In this document: piece after piece, positions 24,213-36,099 of the stretch
How the letters are laid out: every line of letters starts with the position of its first letter
Numbering within the stretch: position 1 is the stretch's first letter
The notes under the pieces: generated by a model
What the model saw: only the letters and a program-made list of their open reading frames with translations
Databases searched by the model: none
What the model was told of the DNA's origin: nothing
Source: CBDEGU01 sp965238045
Lineage (GTDB): Bacteria; Acidobacteriota; Terriglobia; Bryobacterales; UBA6623
Assembly (NCBI GenBank): GCA_965238045.1
Contig: CBDEGU010000008.1
Span: 310,001-374,000 of the forward strand
Length of the DNA stretch: 64,000 nt
Direction: 5' to 3'
Made by a program: the position numbers and the translations under genes

Positions 24213-27125
24213 CTAAGCGTGCGTGGCCCATGCGCCTGTTGTGTTTTCCTCCGGCGCATGGTCGCGTATCAGCCGGATGCCGCCGAGCAGCGGAGCTTCG
24301 CCCTTGCGCCAAAGCCCCACCAGCACCATCTGGCGGTAAACATCCAGCCAAGCCTCAATGAGTTCCGTGACTACTAAACAGACGTCACCATCGGAGTGCC
24401 GACGCCCGATCCAGGCGCGAAGGCCTCTGAGCGCGTTGCTGGGCCAGGTTGCTATCGCCGAACGTCTCGAGCGATACATGCCGCGGCGTCGAGTCCCCTC
24501 GCGATACAACCCTAGCTGGACAACGAAAATGAACGACGCGGCTTCGATCATTTCTGGAAGCAGCGCTCGGTGAGCATCTTTCCCTGAGTCAACCTCGGAC
24601 ACTAGTGTCACCCACTGTGCCCGTTCGCACGAGTTTCTTAAGGCAACAACAAAGTGGTCGAAGTCGGCGTTGAGGGCTGGGTCGTGGGAGAGGGCGACAT
24701 TGAGCGTATGGGCTAGGTCGATGTCTAGGTAGTGGATGTAAGCTAAGTCGACACCGAGATCGGAGTCGAGTTCGAAGGCGCGAGTGAGGTCGAGGGCGAG
24801 GCCGCTGGCGAGGTCGTGGGCGCGGGCGACGGCACGGGCGAGAGCAAGGGCGCGGGCAAACGTGACCGCAGCGCGGGCGCCGGGACGGAACGCCCTGATC
24901 ATGCGCAATCGATCCTCGGCGATCGCTACGCCAAACGACTCGTTCTCGATTCTCTCGATCGCTTTTCGGACCTCGGCCAGTCGCGCGGGGTCTGGACCCG
25001 TGAGTTGCCCGTTCGAGGTTGCCCATCCCGGGCCGGCCGGCGCGCATGGTTCAAGCAGTTCGGCCTCGTGATTGGTCGCTTGCCGATAGGCGTGTCCGCT
25101 GGCGCTTGTCTCATTCAGCCACTCGCAAAAGCGGTCGCCGTGCCAGGCTTCCACGCCCGCGATCGGCTCTTTCCCCATCCCGGCCGGGAACCGATCTCCA
25201 TACCAATGCAGCGGCTTAAGTCGCTGCCCGTCGCAGCCTTGGCGGTCGAGAAACAACTGATACTCCGCATTCGTAAGCAGAGTACGATCCGCCGAGCGCC
25301 GTTCATCGACCACCACCATGCTTCGCAGCCGCATACGCAGCAGTGCCTGTGCGCAAACCCTCCAACGCTCGGGATCCTCGACACCCTGGTCCACGATTTC
25401 ATCAAGCCGACGGCGGACGGTCCCCTCGGCCTCTTGCATCTCCTCGCGGCATTCGAGAGCCAGTACCAACTTCTCTAGCTCTGGAGGATCGTCGCTCAGG
25501 CACGCTTCCAGGATCGGCGTCGCGTCGGCTTCGGCCGCATAGAGCCTGATCGTCTCGTGCCAATACTCCGCCCCGACATGAGCGATCAGATCGTCCTGCA
25601 GATGGTTCTCCCGGCAAAAAACCGCGGCCAAGTACTCCTGAAACGTCTTATGGGCGAATCGCCACCGGCCTGCTTCAGCCTCCAAGAGCAAACCGCTCGA
25701 ACTCTCGATCAGCTTGCAGAATTCTTGTGCGGAAAGCCCGGGGCAAACGCGTGCGAGATCGTCGTGAATCGCTGTTTGGGCGTCGGCGGTCGAGATTTCT
25801 CGCTGGCCTTGCCGCATCAGATGCCAGGCAAGCGGCTGTAAAACACGCTTCTTCTGCGCCGGTGTGAGATTGTGGGGCTCGGTCACGCTGGCGCTGGCGT
25901 GACGTTTCCCGAGAAAGACATCGCAGATCTCGCGGTATAGCTCGACGCGTCTGCCCGGCAGCTCACTGCGATAGCGGTGTACTGTTGCGATCATCGTCAG
26001 CAGCAGGGGATTGACGGCGAGATCGGTCAGCGTTTCCGATCCGCGCAGCCGCCCGAGCAGCTCCTTCGCTCCCCGGGCGGCTAGGTCCCGCACGCCCTGG
26101 TCTTCCTTGCCGTGAGCGATGACTTCGTTGGCCAAATACCACTTATTGACAAACTGCGTGACCTGCCCGGCATCCAACAGCTTCACCTCCAGCGAGTCGA
26201 CTCCGGCGAGCGGGTTGTTACGGTAGCCAGCGGGCCGGGAGGTCAACAGAAACAGGTTGCCCGGGTAGGAGCCGATTTGTTCCTCGACCCACCGAACGAC
26301 CGCCTTCCGCTCTGTCTCGTCCGCTACCTCATCGAGCCCGTCAAGAAGTACAAGGCAGCGACCGCTGCCAAGCTGCTTGCCGAACCAGCCCTCGGGCAAG
26401 GGTTGTTTGAGGTTCTTGATGATCTCGCTGTTCGCAATCGCGTTTTCGAGCGAGTAGTTTTCATCCGTGCGAATCGCCGCCGCGTGGCGGCGCAGGTACA
26501 GCAGAAAAGGCAGCCGGGCGGGCGCCTTCTTCGCATCGGGGTGCTTTCCGCGCAGGGTGGACACCAAGGCGAGATGCTTGAGCAACGTCGTTTTCCCGCA
26601 GCCCGGTGGTCCGATGATCGCCAGGCTGCGGCCGGTCCCGAGAAAGTCCCAGATGTCGTGGGAGCCCTCACGCAACGGGGCGGGCAGTGGCTCGATCGCG
26701 GCGGCGCTCACGTTATGGAGCGGAGCCGGATCGACCCGCAATTCGACAAAAACACGTGCCAGTTCGAGCGCATACTGTCCCTGCGTCGGCAGCCCTTTGA
26801 CGTCGAAATCACGGCACTGGAAGTAGAGGTGTTTCAGATATTGTCTTCTAGGGCGAGAGACGATGGACTGCACGTGATAATCGATCCAGGCCGCCACCGC
26901 ATCGAGCCAAGGTTTTTCGAGGCGCCTCCAGACACCCGCCAGCAAGGTGCAGGCCACGACCATGAGTTCGTAGAAAACGAAAACGGCAAAGGCCCAGATA
27001 GGCTGCTGTTTGGCGAATTCAGCCAGCGTATCCAGCGTAAATGCCGCAGGTCCCCCCAGCATCGCGGCAATCGTGGCCAGCACGGCCCAGGGTACGGGTT
27101 TTCTATGGTTGTCGGATGCTGGCAT
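24213..27125 (-). CDS. Membrane-anchored NACHT NTPase with partial FGE-sulfatase-like domain and D/L/A repeats
   Basis: A 970-residue STAND-class ATPase. Two membrane segments lie near residues 12-32 and 43-65. The NACHT domain has the P-loop IIGPPGCGKTTLL (about 171-182), Walker B CLVLLDGLDEVADE (257-270) and sensor LFLLTSRPAGYRNNP (291-305). A helical arm ends in FAHKTFQEYLAAVF (about 490-503), typical of NACHT proteins. Residues about 614-690 (LLTNAEYQLFLDR, PIAGVEAWHGDRFCEWLNE) match the first half of an FGE-sulfatase fold but stop before its catalytic part. A D/L/A-rich alternating repeat occupies about 757-825 (DNA 24651-24857), followed by a 145-residue tail without recognised motifs. 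STAND NTPases often act in signalling or phage defence; here that role is only inferred. No partner gene is adjacent. Confidence 0.85.
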   Translation of the reverse strand: MPASDNHRKPVPWAVLATIAAMLGGPAAFTLDTLAEFAKQQPIWAFAVFVFYELMVVACTLLAGVWRRLEKPWLDAVAAWIDYHVQSIVSRPRRQYLKHLYFQCRDFDVKGLPTQGQYALELARVFVELRVDPAPLHNVSAAAIEPLPAPLREGSHDIWDFLGTGRSLAIIGPPGCGKTTLLKHLALVSTLRGKHPDAKKAPARLPFLLYLRRHAAAIRTDENYSLENAIANSEIIKNLKQPLPEGWFGKQLGSGRCLVLLDGLDEVADETERKAVVRWVEEQIGSYPGNLFLLTSRPAGYRNNPLAGVDSLEVKLLDAGQVTQFVNKWYLANEVIAHGKEDQGVRDLAARGAKELLGRLRGSETLTDLAVNPLLLTMIATVHRYRSELPGRRVELYREICDVFLGKRHASASVTEPHNLTPAQKKRVLQPLAWHLMRQGQREISTADAQTAIHDDLARVCPGLSAQEFCKLIESSSGLLLEAEAGRWRFAHKTFQEYLAAVFCRENHLQDDLIAHVGAEYWHETIRLYAAEADATPILEACLSDDPPELEKLVLALECREEMQEAEGTVRRRLDEIVDQGVEDPERWRVCAQALLRMRLRSMVVVDERRSADRTLLTNAEYQLFLDRQGCDGQRLKPLHWYGDRFPAGMGKEPIAGVEAWHGDRFCEWLNETSASGHAYRQATNHEAELLEPCAPAGPGWATSNGQLTGPDPARLAEVRKAIERIENESFGVAIAEDRLRMIRAFRPGARAAVTFARALALARAVARAHDLASGLALDLTRAFELDSDLGVDLAYIHYLDIDLAHTLNVALSHDPALNADFDHFVVALRNSCERAQWVTLVSEVDSGKDAHRALLPEMIEAASFIFVVQLGLYREGTRRRGMYRSRRSAIATWPSNALRGLRAWIGRRHSDGDVCLVVTELIEAWLDVYRQMVLVGLWRKGEAPLLGGIRLIRDHAPEENTTGAWATHA
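24651..24857 (-). repeat. Degenerate repeat tract within the NACHT gene
   Basis: Encodes an alternating pattern such as ALALARAVARAHDLASGLA and DLTRAFELDSDLGVDLAY, roughly six residues per unit with Leu at alternate positions. On the plus strand it reads as repeated GAGGTCG/GGCGCGGGCGA blocks. The period is regular at the protein level but the DNA copies have diverged. Confidence 0.7.
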
Positions 27126-27405
27126 AGAGTCCCTGGGTAATAAGTGGCTCCATTATATGGAAGTACTGGGATATTGTCGCTGCTCTTTTTGCAAAGGTAC
27201 GAGCGCCTCCCGCTTCACCCTAGGTGAGAATACGGTTCTGAGTGGTGGGCAAGCGTGACTCGTTTGCAGACTCGCTTGACGGCTTGGGAGGGGCCTGGCG
27301 AGGGGTTCAGGTGACAGCTAGCGTAGCTCAGATTCGAAAACGAAACCAGCAGTGTCGCACTCGATGCTACACTGACATTTGGCCCTGCAAGATCCGGCTC
27401 CCGCC
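27126..27405. other. Divergent intergenic region, NACHT gene to purQ
   Basis: Holds the promoters of two divergent genes. A TACACT at 27368-27373 could be a -10 box for purQ, but no matching -35 lies 16-18 bp upstream. No tRNA, purine riboswitch or other RNA fold was recognised. Confidence 0.4.
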
Positions 27406-28101
27406 TTGAAATTTGGCGTCGTTTTGTTCCCTGGTTCGAACTGCGACCACGACGCTGTGTACGCCCTCCGGCACAATCTCGGCCAGCAAGCGGACCTGGT
27501 TTGGCATGAGTCGGAAGACCTTTCCGGACTCGACGCCGTCCTGTTGCCGGGCGGTTTTTCCTATGGCGACTACCTTCGCGCCGGTGCCATTGCGCGCTTT
27601 TCGCCTGTGATGGGCGCGGTGAAGAAGTTCGCCGCCGTCGGCGGGCTCGTCATCGGCATTTGCAACGGCTTTCAGATCTTGGTCGAAACCGGTCTGCTGC
27701 CCGGAGCGCTGGTAAGAAACCGCGGACTTCGCTTTGTCTGCCGGACGGTGCATCTGCGCGTGGAGACTTGCGCGTCCCCGTTTACCCAAACATGCAGTCC
27801 GGGCGAGATTCTCGCGGTTCCCATCGCGCATGGCGAGGGCTGCTACTACGCCGACGATGAGACTCTAAAACGGCTGGAGGACGAAGAGCGGGTTGCTTTC
27901 CGTTACGTGACCGCCGCGGGCGAGGCAACGCCGCAAGCCAACCCCAACGGCTCGCTCGAAAACATCGCCGGGATTCTCAACGAAGACAGAAACGTGCTTG
28001 GAATGATGCCCCACCCCGAGCGGGCGGCCGACCTCGCGATGGGGTCCGACGACGGCCGGAAGGTGTTCGAGTCGATGGTCGCGGCTCTTGTCCGCGCATG
28101 A
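27406..28101 (+). CDS. purQ: Phosphoribosylformylglycinamidine synthase subunit PurQ
   Basis: A 231-residue class I glutamine amidotransferase that feeds ammonia to PurL. The catalytic Cys is in VIGICNGFQILVE, and the His/Glu pair in MMPHPERAADL; the start FGVVLFPGSNCDHDAVYAL is the PurQ N-terminus. I chose the TTG at 27406 because it yields the canonical MKFGVV start; another TTG at 27379 would add nine residues. No clear ribosome site precedes either. It heads a purQ-purL-purF run. Confidence 0.93.
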   Translation: MKFGVVLFPGSNCDHDAVYALRHNLGQQADLVWHESEDLSGLDAVLLPGGFSYGDYLRAGAIARFSPVMGAVKKFAAVGGLVIGICNGFQILVETGLLPGALVRNRGLRFVCRTVHLRVETCASPFTQTCSPGEILAVPIAHGEGCYYADDETLKRLEDEERVAFRYVTAAGEATPQANPNGSLENIAGILNEDRNVLGMMPHPERAADLAMGSDDGRKVFESMVAALVRA

Positions 28102-28150
28102 TTACACGGCTGGCCGGGAACCCGCCCGCCAGGTTCTTGTTTAAGCGCCC

Positions 28151-30454
<2,304 letters not shown>

Positions 30455-30457
30455 GAC

Positions 30458-31933
30458 ATGAAAACTCCCACGGGTCACGATCACCGATGGAACGCTCCAG
30501 CGGGCCCGGCATCAGCTAGCCGCCCGGATGGTTTCCATGATGAGTGCGGCGTGTTCGCGATCTACGGCCACCCCGAAGCCGCCAAGCTCACCTATCTCGG
30601 CCTGTACGGTCTTCAGCACCGTGGCCAGGAAAGCGCCGGCATCTGTTCGAGCGACGGCGAAACCCTGCACTGCGTCAAGAAGAAAGGACTCGTGGCGGAG
30701 ATCTTCACCGAGGGAGTTCTGAACTCCCTTGCCGGGTATATGGCGATCGGCCATACGCGTTACTCCACCTCCGGCCGGAGCGATCATCTCAATGCCCAGC
30801 CTTTCTTCGTGGAATGCAGCAAGGGGCAGCTCGCCCTGGCACATAACGGAAACCTGACCAATGCCATCGAGGTTCGCCGCGAGCTGGAGACGGCGGGATC
30901 GATCTTTCAGGCCACCAGCGATACCGAAGTCATCCTGCACTTGATGGCGCGTTCCCGCGAGCAGCGCCTCAAGCATGCTCTGCGCGAGTCGTTGCTGCGG
31001 CTGGAGGGCGCTTTTTCACTTGCCCTGCTGGCACAGGACCGTTTGATCGTCGCCCGCGACCCGCGCGGGTTCCGGCCGCTGGCCTTCGGCAAGCTGAAAC
31101 ACAACGGCCACGAGGCGTATGTCTTTGCGTCGGAGACCTGTGCGTTTGACCTGATCGGCGCCCAATATGTCGACGACGTGCAGCCAGGCGAGATGGTCGT
31201 GGTGAGCCAGGACGGCGTTGTCAGGGAATCGTTCGCGCCCCAATTGCCCTCGGCCCATTGCGTCTTCGAACATGTCTATTTTTCCCGGCCGGATTCGATC
31301 GTCTTCGGACGGCCCGTGGAAGAATCGCGCGAGAAGCTTGGACGCTTGCTCGCCCAGGAAGCTCCGGTGGAAGCCGACATCGTCGTCCCGGTGCCGGATT
31401 CGGGCGTTTCCGCCGCGATCGGTTACGCCGCCGAAGCGAATTTGCCATTCCGCATGGGGCTCATCCGAAACCACTATGTGGGCAGGACATTCATCGAGCC
31501 CAAGCAATCGATTCGCGACTTCGGCGTGAAGCTAAAACTCAACCCGGTCCAGCATTTGATCCGAGGCCAGAGGGTCATCCTCGTGGACGATTCCCTCGTG
31601 CGCGGCACTACCAGCCGCAAGATCGTGCGGATCGTACGCCAGGCCGGGGCCAAGGAAGTTCACATACGGATATCCTGTCCGCCGACGGTGTCGCCTTGCT
31701 ACTACGGCGTCGACACCCCAGATAAGAACGAACTGATCGCCGCGAATCAAAACCTTGAGAGCATCCGCGCTTACACCGAAGCCGATTCGCTGGAGTATCT
31801 CTCGATCGAGGGCCTCAGGCAGGCGGTCAACGACGAGCGGGAGGGCTACTGCTATTCGTGCTACACCGGCCGCTATCCGACCGACATCGTCGGAATCGAG
31901 CAGCTGGTGGCCGACCACCGCGAGAAGGGCTGA
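30458..31933 (+). CDS. purF: Amidophosphoribosyltransferase
   Basis: A 491-residue PurF, the first committed enzyme of purine synthesis. The N-terminal nucleophile Cys of the processed enzyme is Cys30 in FHDECGVFAIYG, so a 29-residue propeptide would be removed. The glutaminase domain has QHRGQESAGICSSDG and IGHTRYSTSG; the PRTase domain has ADIVVPVPDSGVSAAIGYA and the PRPP loop RVILVDDSLVRGTTSRKIV. C-terminal Cys pairs (EGYCYSCYTGRYP) resemble the Fe-S ligands of the Bacillus-type enzyme. Start ATG lies 3 bp after the purL stop. Confidence 0.95.
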   Translation: MKTPTGHDHRWNAPAGPASASRPDGFHDECGVFAIYGHPEAAKLTYLGLYGLQHRGQESAGICSSDGETLHCVKKKGLVAEIFTEGVLNSLAGYMAIGHTRYSTSGRSDHLNAQPFFVECSKGQLALAHNGNLTNAIEVRRELETAGSIFQATSDTEVILHLMARSREQRLKHALRESLLRLEGAFSLALLAQDRLIVARDPRGFRPLAFGKLKHNGHEAYVFASETCAFDLIGAQYVDDVQPGEMVVVSQDGVVRESFAPQLPSAHCVFEHVYFSRPDSIVFGRPVEESREKLGRLLAQEAPVEADIVVPVPDSGVSAAIGYAAEANLPFRMGLIRNHYVGRTFIEPKQSIRDFGVKLKLNPVQHLIRGQRVILVDDSLVRGTTSRKIVRIVRQAGAKEVHIRISCPPTVSPCYYGVDTPDKNELIAANQNLESIRAYTEADSLEYLSIEGLRQAVNDEREGYCYSCYTGRYPTDIVGIEQLVADHREKG

Positions 31934-32063
31934 AGCCGGTCCGCTGCCCGTTTTCTTCATGGATCCGCTATGGGTCGTTGTCTTAATGAGCCGTAATATG
32001 GCCCCTTTGCTCGCCCTTATTATTCTTGATCCGCTGGAATAACAGAGGCGCGGCCGACTGGGT

Positions 32064-33305
32064 CTATCGTTGCCGGGAGAGGGCCCGGAAAAGGGCGTTG
32101 AGGCCCTCGGCCGGGATGTCAGCGATGCCCCGAAGCCATTCGCTCGCCGCGAGCGCCGCCGCCTCGTCCATGCTCGTGATGGCCTCGATATGCGACTTCG
32201 CCGGACGCGCGGCCTCGCAGGAGCGGAGCAGTTCCGGCGGGGGAGCGGCGGTTTGGGGTTCGCTCGCCAGGAGGGCGCGGATCTTGGCCGCGTGACGGAT
32301 CAGCAAGCGGTGTTCGTCGTGGAATCGGGTGAAGTCCGCGTTGCCGGATGTCGATGATTTCTCGATCGAGCGGGCGAGTTTGCCGGTCAGTTTTTCGATC
32401 CGGCTGGCGCGCTCTTGAATGTGGCTCTGGATTCGGCCGCGCGCCGCCTGGTACAGCGGTTTTTCATGGCCGGAGGCATAGGGCAGGCGCACATCGCGGT
32501 ACCAGGCGTCGAGCGCCCACAGATTGCCTGCCAGCTTGGCGGTCGCGAGGAACTTCCGCTTGAGCCCGGCGTAAATTTCGCGGTCAAACCCCTCGATCCT
32601 CTTCGGCGGCTGCTCGAAGTGGATCACGCCGGCCGGTACGTTGCCGCGGGCAATCGTACCCGCCGGCACGACGGCGCCGAAATCGACATGCAGCGGCCCG
32701 GCCATGCCGCTATTGCCTCCAATGAAGATGGGGGCCGACCGCAGCAGCACGCCGGTCGCATCGCCGAGCAAGCTGCTCCATTTATCGCCGCGCGGATCGA
32801 AGTTAAAATGGATCGCGCCCGAGCCGACCTCGCTATGATCTTCCCGCGAGATGCCGCCGCTCATGAACAGATCGCAAAAATTGATTAAGGATCCGGTAAC
32901 GACCGTGGCCGTGAGAATTGTGTTCTTGAACGCGACATTGTGAGCGGCCACGGTCTGCTCTTCGAGCAGCGTTCCGTCGCGCAGTTCGGCGAAACCACGG
33001 ATGACAGCGCCATCGAGAATCGTTGCATTTTCGTACGATCCGGCGCCGATTTCGACATCACGGCCGAGCTGGCAGCTGGTCAGGCGGGCGTGCCCCGAGA
33101 CGCCGACACGCGAGCCTTTGCCGATTCGCAGATCCTTTCCGGCGAGTGTGGCGTTCCGCAGGATCGCTCCGGCTTCGATGTTTTCGAGCGGAACCTCGGG
33201 GCTGATGTAGACGCGTTCGGGCCCCCAGACAGCCACGCCGCGCTCGGCGAGCTGGCTGACGCGACGCCGATTCCCGGTTTCATCGTAGGATAGGTGTCCT
33301 GCCAT
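32064..33305 (-). CDS. Left-handed beta-helix (hexapeptide repeat) protein, GlmU C-domain-like
   Basis: A 413-residue protein. Residues about 30-230 are hexapeptide-type repeats (LENIEAGAILRNATLAGKDL, LTSCQLGRDVEIGAG, GAVVPAGTIARGNVPAG) predicted to form a left-handed beta helix like that of GlmU acetyltransferases. The C-terminal 180 residues are helical and charged, without known motifs. There is no pyrophosphorylase domain, so a nucleotidyltransferase role is unlikely on its own. A sugar-nucleotide binding or acyltransferase role is possible but unproven. Confidence 0.6.
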   Translation of the reverse strand: MAGHLSYDETGNRRRVSQLAERGVAVWGPERVYISPEVPLENIEAGAILRNATLAGKDLRIGKGSRVGVSGHARLTSCQLGRDVEIGAGSYENATILDGAVIRGFAELRDGTLLEEQTVAAHNVAFKNTILTATVVTGSLINFCDLFMSGGISREDHSEVGSGAIHFNFDPRGDKWSSLLGDATGVLLRSAPIFIGGNSGMAGPLHVDFGAVVPAGTIARGNVPAGVIHFEQPPKRIEGFDREIYAGLKRKFLATAKLAGNLWALDAWYRDVRLPYASGHEKPLYQAARGRIQSHIQERASRIEKLTGKLARSIEKSSTSGNADFTRFHDEHRLLIRHAAKIRALLASEPQTAAPPPELLRSCEAARPAKSHIEAITSMDEAAALAASEWLRGIADIPAEGLNALFRALSRQR

Positions 33306-33456
33306 AGTGGATCGTCGCGTACGTCAGAGAGCTTGTGCTCTCGAGACTGTCGGCCCATCTTCGCGCCGGAAGGCCGCTGCCTCTTATTGATGGCGCCAGC
33401 GCGGAAACAGACGCCATCGCCCCCGAAGGGAAGGTTCCAGCTCTGGCCACAGACGA

Positions 33457-36099
33457 TCAGGTCATTTGCCTGACGAGCTCATAGACCTTCTCCAGCGCGG
33501 CCGGGAGCGCGCCGCTGTTCTTGCCGCCGGCCTCGGCCAGGTCGGGCCGCCCGCCGCCTCGGCCGCCGACCACCTCGGCTACCGCGCCGACAAGTCTTCC
33601 GGCGTGGACTTTCTTGCCCGCCAGATCTTTTGTGACGGCCGAGATCAGCGCTACGTTGCCGTTCGCCGTACCACCCAGGACGACGACCCCCGAGCCGAGC
33701 TGGTTGCGCAGCGTATCGGCGAGCGCGCGCATCTGCGTTCGGTCCAGCCCTTCTACCTTGGCGGCGACGACTTTGATGCCTTTCACCTCACGGGCATTCG
33801 CGATCAGATCCGCCGCGCTGGCCTGCGCCAGTTTGTTCTTCAGCCGGACGGCGTCCTTTTCGAGTTCTTTCCGTTCGGCCTGGAGCCGCTCGATCGTCTC
33901 GACAAGATCCGGCTCCGCGACTCGCAGAATCGACGACGCCCGGCTGATGGTATCGATCGCGCTCTTGTACTGATCGTAGGCCGCTTCGCCGGTGACCGCC
34001 TCCATCCGCCTGACACCGGCCGAGATGCTGCTTTCGGCCGTAATCTTGAATACGCCGATGTCGCCGGTGCGGCTCACATGCGTGCCGCCGCAGAGTTCCT
34101 TGCTGAAATCGCCGATAGCAACCAGCCGAACCTTCTCCGAGTATTTCTCGCCGAACAGTGCCATGGCGCCGGTCTCGAGCGCTTCGTCGAGATCAAGAAT
34201 CGTTGTTGTCACCGGGGTGTTGAGCAGGATCTGCCCGTTGACCAGCCGCTCGACTTCGGCGCGCTCGGCTTCGCCGATCGTCGTGTAGTGCGTGACGTCG
34301 AATCGCAGACGGTCAGGTTCGACGACGCTGCCCGCCTGTTTGACGTGCGCGCCCAGGACCTGCCGCAGCGCGGAGTGCATCAAGTGCGTCGCCGTATGAT
34401 TTCGCATCGTCGAGAGCCGCGGGCTCTCATCGACCTGGCACGAAACCCGCTGTCCCGTACTCAGAGGCCCGGCCGTCTTGATCTTGTGAATCGATAATCC
34501 CTTGACGGGAGAATAGACATCCCGCACTCGCGCCGCTCTCTCCCCGTTGACGATCATGACACCCCGGTCGCTGACCTGGCCCCCTGACTCGCAATAGAAC
34601 GGCGTACGGTCAAGCACCAGTTCAGCTTCCGCTCCGGCGGGGATTTCATCCACAAGCTCTTTGTTGACAAGCAGGGCGACGATCTTCGAGTCGCTGATGC
34701 GGAGATCGTCGTAACCTTCAAATTTCGTCGGATGCTCTTCGCGAAGTTTCTGGTAAACCGGAGCTACCGTAACGGTCTCGCCGCCCTTCCAGCTCGCCCG
34801 CGCCCGCGTCCGCTGGGCCGCCATCTCTTCGTCGAAGCCCTCGCGATCGATCCGCAGGCCTCGTTCACTTGCCAGCTCCTGCTGCTCGTCAAGCGAGAGG
34901 CCGAAGGTGTCATAAAGCTTAAAGGCCACCGCGCCGGGCAGCACGCCGTCGGAAATCTTGCCGGTCGAGGATTCAAACATGCTCTCGGCCAGCGAGAAGC
35001 TTCGCTGGTAACGCATCTCCTCTTCCTTGACGACGCGGGCGACCCGATCCACCGATTCCATCAGTTCGGGGTAACCAGGTTTCATCAGCTCGGCCACGAA
35101 GCGGGTTAGTTCATAGAAGAACGGCTCCTCTCTGCCGGCCAGACGCGCGTGGCGCAAGGCCCGCCGGATGATTTTGCGCAGCACGTAGCCGCGCCCTTCG
35201 TTGGCCGGCGTCACGCCGTCATGAATCAGGAATGCCGCCGAGCGGCTGTGGTCGGCGAGAATGCGCAACGTCGTATCGGTCTTGGCGCTGTCTCCGGCCG
35301 CGATACCGCCGCCGAGGACTTCCGCCGCGCGATCGACGATCGGCCGCAGCAGGTCGGTCTCAAAGTTGCTGAGCTTGCCCTGCAGAACGGTAGCAGTGCG
35401 CTCGAGTCCCATGCCGGTGTCGATCGACGGCTTAGGCAGCGGTTTCAGGTTCCCCGCGGCGTCGCGCTCGAACTGCATGAAAACCAAATTCCAAATCTCG
35501 ACAAATCGGTTCGTGTCCGACGGGAAGGGCTCATCGGCCTCACCTGGTTCGAGTGCTTCCGGGCCGAAGTCATAGAACAACTCCGAGCACGGGCCGCACG
35601 GGCCGGTATCGCCCATTTGCCAGAAGTTGTCCTTCTCACCGCAACGGAAGATGCGATCCGGCGGCAGGCCGGCGACCTTCTTCCATAGTTGCTCGGCCTC
35701 GTCGTCATCGGTAAACACCGTGACGTAGAAGCGCTCTCGCGGAAGTCCGTAGACCTTGGTGACCAGCTCCCAGGCGTAGGCGATGGCGTCTTCCTTGAAG
35801 TACTCACCGAAGGAAAAGTTGCCCAGCATCTCGAAGAACGTATGATGACGCCGGGTATAGCCCACGTTTTCAAGATCATTGTGCTTTCCGCCGGCCCGGA
35901 CGCATTTTTGAGCCGTGGTGGCGAGTTGATACTCGCGCCGGTCCAGACCGAGGAACACGTCCTTGAACTGGTTCATGCCGGCGTTGATAAACAGCAGCGT
36001 GGGGTCGTTCGCCGGGACGAGCGAGGAACTGGGAACAATCCGATGTCCCGAACCCTCGAAATAGCGCAGAAACTTTTCCCGAACCTCGTGCCCTGTCAA
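33457..36099 (-). CDS. alaS: Alanyl-tRNA synthetase
   Basis: An 880-residue AlaRS of normal length. The class II core has HHTFFEMLGNFSFGEYF and TDTTLRILADHSRSAAFLI; the editing domain has NHTATHLMHSALRQVLG (HxxxH) and ELCGGTHVSRTGDIG (Cys and His). The C-terminal C-Ala domain ends with GGRGGGRPDLAEAGG. It charges tRNA-Ala and hydrolyses mischarged Ser/Gly. Its start overlaps the end of recX by 4 bp (ATGA type), so the two are probably co-transcribed, recX first. Confidence 0.97.
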   Translation of the reverse strand: MTGHEVREKFLRYFEGSGHRIVPSSSLVPANDPTLLFINAGMNQFKDVFLGLDRREYQLATTAQKCVRAGGKHNDLENVGYTRRHHTFFEMLGNFSFGEYFKEDAIAYAWELVTKVYGLPRERFYVTVFTDDDEAEQLWKKVAGLPPDRIFRCGEKDNFWQMGDTGPCGPCSELFYDFGPEALEPGEADEPFPSDTNRFVEIWNLVFMQFERDAAGNLKPLPKPSIDTGMGLERTATVLQGKLSNFETDLLRPIVDRAAEVLGGGIAAGDSAKTDTTLRILADHSRSAAFLIHDGVTPANEGRGYVLRKIIRRALRHARLAGREEPFFYELTRFVAELMKPGYPELMESVDRVARVVKEEEMRYQRSFSLAESMFESSTGKISDGVLPGAVAFKLYDTFGLSLDEQQELASERGLRIDREGFDEEMAAQRTRARASWKGGETVTVAPVYQKLREEHPTKFEGYDDLRISDSKIVALLVNKELVDEIPAGAEAELVLDRTPFYCESGGQVSDRGVMIVNGERAARVRDVYSPVKGLSIHKIKTAGPLSTGQRVSCQVDESPRLSTMRNHTATHLMHSALRQVLGAHVKQAGSVVEPDRLRFDVTHYTTIGEAERAEVERLVNGQILLNTPVTTTILDLDEALETGAMALFGEKYSEKVRLVAIGDFSKELCGGTHVSRTGDIGVFKITAESSISAGVRRMEAVTGEAAYDQYKSAIDTISRASSILRVAEPDLVETIERLQAERKELEKDAVRLKNKLAQASAADLIANAREVKGIKVVAAKVEGLDRTQMRALADTLRNQLGSGVVVLGGTANGNVALISAVTKDLAGKKVHAGRLVGAVAEVVGGRGGGRPDLAEAGGKNSGALPAALEKVYELVRQMT

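Noticed and set aside
24651..24857. Repeat tract seen as a possible CRISPR or tandem array
   Set aside because: There are no constant repeats with unique spacers; the tract is in frame and codes for an alternating protein repeat.
27126..27405. Purine riboswitch or tRNA upstream of purQ
   Set aside because: No conserved purine aptamer elements and no T-loop/anticodon arm pattern could be found.
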